Source: Paenibacillus sp. JDR-2 (lineage in GTDB: Bacteria > Bacillota > Bacilli > Paenibacillales > Paenibacillaceae). Taken from it: a stretch of 64,000 nt of DNA. The notes beneath the pieces were generated by a model, which was not told the origin of the DNA, made no database searches, and saw only the letters and a list, made by a program, of their open reading frames with translations. Both the position numbers and the translations under genes were made by a program. Below, piece by piece: positions 59,693 through 64,000 of the stretch; positions within the stretch are counted from its first letter, which is position 1, and every line of letters starts with the position of its first letter. Where the stretch lies: NCBI RefSeq assembly GCF_000023585.1, contig NC_012914.1:6733501-6797500 (forward strand), written 5' to 3'.

Positions 59693-60511
59693 TTATTTTG
59701 CCGAAACCGCTGGTGTTTCATTAACTCCCGCTGCAGGCAGCGTCGGGTAAAGCTTCTTCGACACAAGCGTCTGGATGATCATAAACGTTCCCCCGACAAC
59801 CCAGTACAGCGGCACCGCAGCCGGAGCGCTGAAGGAGAAAATCCCCATCATCACCGGCGAGAGCAAGCCTAGCATCGCCATTTGCTTCTGCTGGGCAGAG
59901 TCCATGCCAATCTGCGATACGCGGAACTGCACGTAATAAATCGCTGCGGCGAGGAACGGCAGAATGTGATCCGGCGTGCCGAGCTGGAACCACAGGAACG
60001 AATGCTGGGCAAGCTCCGGCGTCATCTTGATCGCATAATAGAGACCGGTCAGGATCGGCATTTGAATGAGCATGGGCAGACAGCCAATCGCCATCGGATT
60101 AAACTGATGCTTGCTGTAGAGCTCCATGGTTTCTTTTTGCAGCTTGGCCTGATTCTCGGGCGTCTTTTCTTTATACTTCTCTTTCAGCTTGTTCAGCTCC
60201 GGCTGAATGACGCTCATCTTCTGCTTCATGCCTTGCTGGCCTTTATACTGCCGCAGCATGAGAGGCAAGAGGACGATCCGCACGAGCAGCGTCATCACGA
60301 TAACGGCCATGCCGTAGCTGTCGCCAAAGAAGGAAGCAATGTGCTGAATCAGATACGAGAACGGGAAAACGACGTAGTGGTTAAAAAAGCCCGGCGTATC
60401 GGAATCAATCGTTCCTTTTGCGCCGCAGCCGCTGACGATCACAAGAATCGCGATGGCTGCGAGAATTCTGTATTTTTTAGTAAAAACGGTGAATGCATTG
60501 TTTTTGCTCAT
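59693..60511 (-). CDS. yidC: Membrane protein insertase YidC/OxaI/SpoIIIJ
   Basis: 272 residues from ATG at 60511 (GGAGGCTATT upstream). Lipoprotein signal peptide with lipobox VSGCGAKG (Cys near 29), then five transmembrane helices: FSYLIQHIASFFGDSYGMAV, the conserved Arg in LLVRIVLLPLMLRQY that forms the hydrophilic groove, and a cytoplasmic KLKEKYKEKTPENQAKLQKE hairpin. Inserts membrane proteins, alone or with Sec; Bacilli have two copies, one needed for sporulation. It overlaps a short membrane-protein gene upstream by 35 bases, not the usual rnpA-yidC-jag context, so it is probably the second, YqjG-like copy. Confidence 0.93.
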   Translation of the reverse strand: MSKNNAFTVFTKKYRILAAIAILVIVSGCGAKGTIDSDTPGFFNHYVVFPFSYLIQHIASFFGDSYGMAVIVMTLLVRIVLLPLMLRQYKGQQGMKQKMSVIQPELNKLKEKYKEKTPENQAKLQKETMELYSKHQFNPMAIGCLPMLIQMPILTGLYYAIKMTPELAQHSFLWFQLGTPDHILPFLAAAIYYVQFRVSQIGMDSAQQKQMAMLGLLSPVMMGIFSFSAPAAVPLYWVVGGTFMIIQTLVSKKLYPTLPAAGVNETPAVSAK

Positions 60512-60806
60512 AATAGCCTCCTCGTTTGTGTGCGTGCTCTGTAATCTCCACAAACGAAGCGCAACAATCCGCTGATTCACCATCCGGTGCTTCTTTACGC
60601 TTAATCCTTCGGGCCAGCCAGTGCTGGATCCTCTCCAGCCTGCTGATGACCACGACAATCGGAACAATCGGCTCCCATACAACCCGCTTCAGCAAGGTAT
60701 TAAACTCCGCGTCAACGCTTTGATGGGCAAAATACGCCAGATAAGCCATCGAACATAAAATACTGATCGAGAAAAAATAAGGGATTAAATCCTGCAGCTC
60801 TAACAA
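60477..60806 (-). CDS. Small membrane protein translationally coupled to yidC
   Basis: 109 residues. TTG at 60806 is preferred because AAGGAGG lies 8 nt upstream; GTG at 60815 would overlap the SD. One clear transmembrane segment (IPYFFSISILCSMAYLAYF), a second hydrophobic stretch (VWEPIVPIVVVISRL) and a polar C terminus with paired Cys. Its 3' end overlaps yidC. No family recognised; a YidC partner or substrate is possible. Two hairpin units lie directly upstream. Confidence 0.6.
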   Translation of the reverse strand: MLELQDLIPYFFSISILCSMAYLAYFAHQSVDAEFNTLLKRVVWEPIVPIVVVISRLERIQHWLARRIKRKEAPDGESADCCASFVEITEHAHKRGGYYEQKQCIHRFY

Positions 60807-60822
60807 TGCATTCACCTCCTTG

Positions 60823-60958
60823 AAAGAATTGTATATTCAAATGGTTGTTCTTCAACCATTCGTGCAATTCTTACTTCGTAAGCATTAGCTAAAGAATTGT
60901 ATATTCAAATGGTTGTTCTTCAACCATTCGTGCAATTCTTGCTTCGTAAGCGTATATT
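60823..60958 (-). repeat. Two tandem 68-bp hairpin units upstream of the small membrane protein gene
   Basis: Units 60823-60890 and 60891-60958. Each has an inner stem AATGGTTG/CAACCATT, an outer stem AAAGAATTG/CAATTCTT, and on the minus strand the tag GCTTACGAAGTA (GCAA in the outer copy). The inner unit ends 3 nt before AGGAGG. Confidence 0.92.
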
Positions 60959-61174
60959 TATTCATTCTTGTACGGCTAACCGCCGGCCAACGTTTCTTCT
61001 CCCGGCCCAAAGTCCAGTTCGAGTCCATTCTCAGGGCGGTTAAGGCGGGTGTCCGCCCGCGCTACAATGAACTATGACTATATTATCACATCGCGGACAG
61101 GATAGCTTGTTTGGCTTCTTGGAATCCGATGCACTATTTTCCGCGGCAATGTCCGGGACGGAGGAATCGATTGT
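60959..61174. other. Divergent intergenic region without recognisable sites
   Basis: Between the yidC operon and the multicopper oxidase. It presumably holds both promoters, but no consensus pair stood out. Confidence 0.5.
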
Positions 61175-63268
61175 ATGTATTTTGCAGCTATTAGCGTGGC
61201 AAGGGGCTTCCTGCTTCTTACCCTGCTGCTCGCCTGGATTGCCGGCAACAAGGCGTCCGCCCTGCTATTCAGCGGATCAGAGGCGAATTTGCACCGAAAA
61301 GCACGCAAATTAATAACCTGGGCCGTCTTCTTGTCCATCTCCTGCGCGGGTGTTCTTGCAGGCATCATCTGGCTTATGGCGGTTACGGATTCCGTCTTCT
61401 GGCGGGACCGCCTGCTCGTTCCGCCCGTCCTCATTCTTCCGATGCTAATGATATGGCTTGGCGCTCTCCCCCGCCTTCGCCGCATCCGGCAGGCGACCAT
61501 GCGCAAGACGGAAGCGCCCCTTGACGTCAGACTGCTGAGCCGGGCTTCGCAGCCCGCGCTTGTTGCGCCTTACCAATTCGTAGCGCTTGGCTCCCTGACC
61601 GGCATGTATTGGACGTTCACGACCACGATTCCGTTCGACGTCATGAACGGAACAATTCCGCTGGTACTGCTTCTTATCGCCGGCATGATCCTGTGGCTGA
61701 CCCATCTTAACCGAAGCTCAAGAGTAAGCCTGACCGGAACAAAGCCGGTTAACCGTCCTCTGATGCGGTTCCTGCGCAGGATGGCCGTACTGGCGGTTGT
61801 CTTGGCAATAGGCAGCATCCCGTTCTACGGAGGGTTAAAGGACAGCAAGCTGCCCGAGACGATCTCCATGACGGATGGTCGGATGGACAACGGTACGGGT
61901 ACGGCTCTTGCCCATAATCATCACGGCACTGCCGTTATCGCTTCTGCCGAACCCGTGAAGGAGATCTCAGTCGACAGCCTGACAGGACCGGCGGAAGGAA
62001 AAGCCGATGTATCTTTTACGCTGACTGCCGAGAAGAAGACCATTACGCTGGCTTCCGGAAGAACGGTAGAGGCCTGGACCTATAACGGTCAATCTCCCGG
62101 ACCGGAGCTGCGTTTCAAGAAGGGACAGCTGGTCGAGGTCAAGCTGATTAACAAAGACATTGAGGAAGGCGTAACGCTGCACTGGCATGGCCTTGATGTC
62201 CCCAATGCGGAGGATGGCGTAGCCGGAGCAACGCAAAATGCCGTCATGCCCGGCGAGACCTATACGTACCGGTTCGTAGCCAATCAGGTCGGCACCTTCT
62301 GGTACCATTCCCATCAGGATTCGCAGGAAGCCGTAGAAAAAGGGCTGTTTGGCCCGCTGGTGGTAGAGCCCGAGGAAGGAATGCCACCCAGTACGAAGGA
62401 TATCACGGTAATAACCCATATCTGGGATCACCGAGGCGTTGCCATTGGAGATAACGAAGGCATCCAGCATGCGAAGATCGCGCCGGGAACTCCCGTACGT
62501 CTTCGCCTGATCAATACGGATGACTGGGTCCGGCAGTCTTACACGCTGCTCGGAGCCTCTTTTAAAGTAGCGGCCATTGACGGGACGGAGCTTCATGAAC
62601 CGCAGGATCTGAATAATATCAGACTTGATCTGATTACGGGCGGCCGATACGACGTGACCTTCACCATGCCGGACACGCCGGTTACCTTAAACGTGGGGTT
62701 GGGCGGTAAGCTCGGCATCGTGATGAGTCCGGACGGGCAAGGCGATTTGCCTAAGCAAATAGCTGACCTGCCGATCTTCGACCCGACCCATTACGGGACG
62801 CCGGCTGCAACGCCTTTTAATGCAAACAGCCATTTCGACCGCGAGTTTACGATGGTGCTGGATAACCAGCTAGGCTTCTTTAACGGCAAGTTTGCGCTCA
62901 ACTATACGATTAACGGCAAAGTATTCCCGGATACGCCGATGTTTATGGTGCGCGAGGGCGAGCTTGTGAAAACAACGATTGTTAACCGCGGTGCCGTCGA
63001 GCATCCGATGCATCTTCACGGGCATCATATGCTGGTCCTGTCGCGGAACGGCGAAGCCGTTGACGGCAGTCCCTGGTGGACCGATACGCTTGATACCGCT
63101 CCGGGAGAGATCTATGAAGTCGCTTTTGTGGCCGATAATCCGGGACTGTGGATGGACCACTGCCATAATCTCGCCCATGCGGCGGCAGGCATGACGATGC
63201 ATTTGATGTACGAAGGCATTACATCGCCTTATACGGTTGGTACGGCTACTCATAATCATCCGGAATAA
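61175..63268 (+). CDS. Membrane-anchored multicopper oxidase
   Basis: 697 residues. N-terminal ~230 residues carry about six transmembrane helices; the extracellular rest is a laccase-type oxidase. All copper motifs are present: HWHG near 345, FWYHSHQDSQ near 385, HPMHLHGHHMLVLS near 610 and WMDHCHNLAHAAAGM near 650. Such enzymes oxidise phenols, Cu(I), Mn(II) or Fe(II) with oxygen. The membrane domain fused to the oxidase is less common. ATG 61175 has GGAGG ~10 nt upstream. Convergent with a LysR gene through a shared terminator. Confidence 0.92.
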   Translation: MYFAAISVARGFLLLTLLLAWIAGNKASALLFSGSEANLHRKARKLITWAVFLSISCAGVLAGIIWLMAVTDSVFWRDRLLVPPVLILPMLMIWLGALPRLRRIRQATMRKTEAPLDVRLLSRASQPALVAPYQFVALGSLTGMYWTFTTTIPFDVMNGTIPLVLLLIAGMILWLTHLNRSSRVSLTGTKPVNRPLMRFLRRMAVLAVVLAIGSIPFYGGLKDSKLPETISMTDGRMDNGTGTALAHNHHGTAVIASAEPVKEISVDSLTGPAEGKADVSFTLTAEKKTITLASGRTVEAWTYNGQSPGPELRFKKGQLVEVKLINKDIEEGVTLHWHGLDVPNAEDGVAGATQNAVMPGETYTYRFVANQVGTFWYHSHQDSQEAVEKGLFGPLVVEPEEGMPPSTKDITVITHIWDHRGVAIGDNEGIQHAKIAPGTPVRLRLINTDDWVRQSYTLLGASFKVAAIDGTELHEPQDLNNIRLDLITGGRYDVTFTMPDTPVTLNVGLGGKLGIVMSPDGQGDLPKQIADLPIFDPTHYGTPAATPFNANSHFDREFTMVLDNQLGFFNGKFALNYTINGKVFPDTPMFMVREGELVKTTIVNRGAVEHPMHLHGHHMLVLSRNGEAVDGSPWWTDTLDTAPGEIYEVAFVADNPGLWMDHCHNLAHAAAGMTMHLMYEGITSPYTVGTATHNHPE

Positions 63269-63282
63269 TAAAAGTGAATACG

Positions 63283-63333
63283 AAAGGACGCGAGGCTGCA
63301 CCTGTGGAGGAGCAGCCTCGCGTCCTTTTATTT
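63283..63333. terminator. Bidirectional terminator after the multicopper oxidase
   Basis: AAAGGACGCGAGGCTGC pairs with GCAGCCTCGCGTCCTTT, 12-nt loop. Confidence 0.95.
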
Positions 63334-64000
63334 ATGATCCCCGCCTTCGCGGAGCAGGGCTATAAAAGCCTGAAGCGGCTGGGACATCCATTTGCGGGGA
63401 TGAATCATATACTGCAGGTCAAAGCGGATTTCCGGATGGGTGAACGGAAGAGCGGCTATTCGTCCCTGCCGAATATCTTCCGCGACAACCATGCGGGGCA
63501 GCAGCGCGAGACCCAGACCGTTCACGACGCATTGCTTCACCGCCTCCGGGTTGCCGAGCTCGAACAAGGCGGTAAAGGCGATCCCGCTCTCCCGCAGCAC
63601 CTTCTCGAACATGCCCCGGTATACGCAGCTTTCCTCCGACATGATGAGCTCCACGCCGCTCAAATCTTGCAGCTCAATCCGGGGGCGATTAGCAAACGTA
63701 TGACCTGCCGGCGCAGCTAATACCAGCGGTTCCTCCCGCAGCGGCCGGCATTCCAGCGACGCATCGGCCGGCTTGGCGTCTAGCAGCAGCCCGATATCAT
63801 ATTCGCCGTCCTTCACCTTGCCGATGATGCGCGATTCGCGGTCCGGCTGAAGCTGGATGGTCAGTTCGGGGAACAGCTGGCGCAGCTTCTGCAGGTAAGG
63901 AGGCAGAAAATAAGCCGCCAGCGAATCGATAGCGCCGATCACAAGCGTACCTCCCGCATAACCCGCTACCGTTTCCTTCGATTGCTCGTACAGCTCCAGC
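63328..64000 (-). CDS. LysR-family regulator, C-terminal part (runs off the right edge)
   Basis: The open frame continues to the window end, so the DNA-binding domain is outside. Visible is the periplasmic-binding-like effector domain: YAGGTLVIGAIDSLAAYFLP, PELTIQLQP, DGEYDIGLLLDAKP, VVNGLGLALLPRMVV. Effector unknown. Convergent with the oxidase, so no inference about its target operon. Confidence 0.88.
   Translation of the reverse strand, partial: LELYEQSKETVAGYAGGTLVIGAIDSLAAYFLPPYLQKLRQLFPELTIQLQPDRESRIIGKVKDGEYDIGLLLDAKPADASLECRPLREEPLVLAAPAGHTFANRPRIELQDLSGVELIMSEESCVYRGMFEKVLRESGIAFTALFELGNPEAVKQCVVNGLGLALLPRMVVAEDIRQGRIAALPFTHPEIRFDLQYMIHPRKWMSQPLQAFIALLREGGDHK

Overview
The window reads as chromosomal DNA of a spore-forming, moderately GC-rich member of the Paenibacillaceae (Paenibacillus or a close relative). 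The basis is gene content: S-layer-homology proteins, SunS-type glycosyltransferases carrying TPR repeats beside Thr/Ser-rich repeat proteins, PerR next to catalase, a BmrC/BmrD-type exporter, YdjO, DUF1540 and CcdC proteins, and many structured intergenic repeats. No rRNA, tRNA, phage, insertion sequence or CRISPR array was seen.

Layout. 1-11.7 kb is a surface-glycoprotein region: the tail of one glycosyltransferase, a GT4 enzyme, three tandem GT2-TPR enzymes, a very long beta-solenoid-like Thr/Ser repeat protein broken by a one-base frameshift, a small basic protein with a related C-terminal domain, and two divergent paralogous proteins ending in a WWE motif. 11.7-19 kb holds oxidative-stress and envelope genes (glutathione peroxidase, CcdC, aldo/keto reductase, catalase, a degenerate OmpR-type regulator, PerR, cardiolipin synthase) and an unassigned RNA gene. 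19-30 kb carries a dNTPase, nucleoside hydrolase, DD-carboxypeptidase, LTA-synthase-like enzyme, two duplicated SLH proteins, aldo/keto reductase, VOC protein and Bcp. 29-36 kb is an amide/gamma-glutamyl catabolic set divergent from an Lrp-type regulator and a paired short CHR transporter, the same neighbourhood as the ywrABCD genes of Bacillus subtilis. 36-48.7 kb holds MarR-MMPL, a truncated TrxR-like flavoprotein, a secreted Ala/Gly-rich protein, a chemoreceptor and bmrCD with a leader peptide. 48.8-55.8 kb is nitrite assimilation (nirB-nirD-nirC-cobA) with a divergent ANTAR antiterminator and a TrpD-like protein. 56-64 kb carries MFS, YdjO, pirin, YidC, multicopper oxidase and a LysR regulator that runs off the edge.

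How it works together. Several operons show cis-regulation that can be read directly. The nirB leader has two hairpins whose hexaloops carry A1 and G4, and the second overlaps a terminator; with the divergent ANTAR gene this gives a complete antitermination circuit. bmrCD is preceded by a 29-codon leader ORF and two terminators, the layout of ribosome-mediated attenuation. katA and perR share one 19-bp operator-like palindrome. A TGCATATGG-type site recurs in front of ansA and in the Lrp/gamma-glutamyltransferase divergent region.

The most unusual structure is a family of hairpin elements with the tag GCTTWCGAAGTA. It occurs at three unrelated loci (2, 7 and 2 tandem copies), each time ending exactly 3 nt upstream of an AGGAGG ribosome binding site. 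Four further intergenic tandem or palindromic repeat families lie at 12.4, 36.3, 41.0 and 56.0 kb. All assignments rest on reading the sequence and recalled family knowledge; no search was run.
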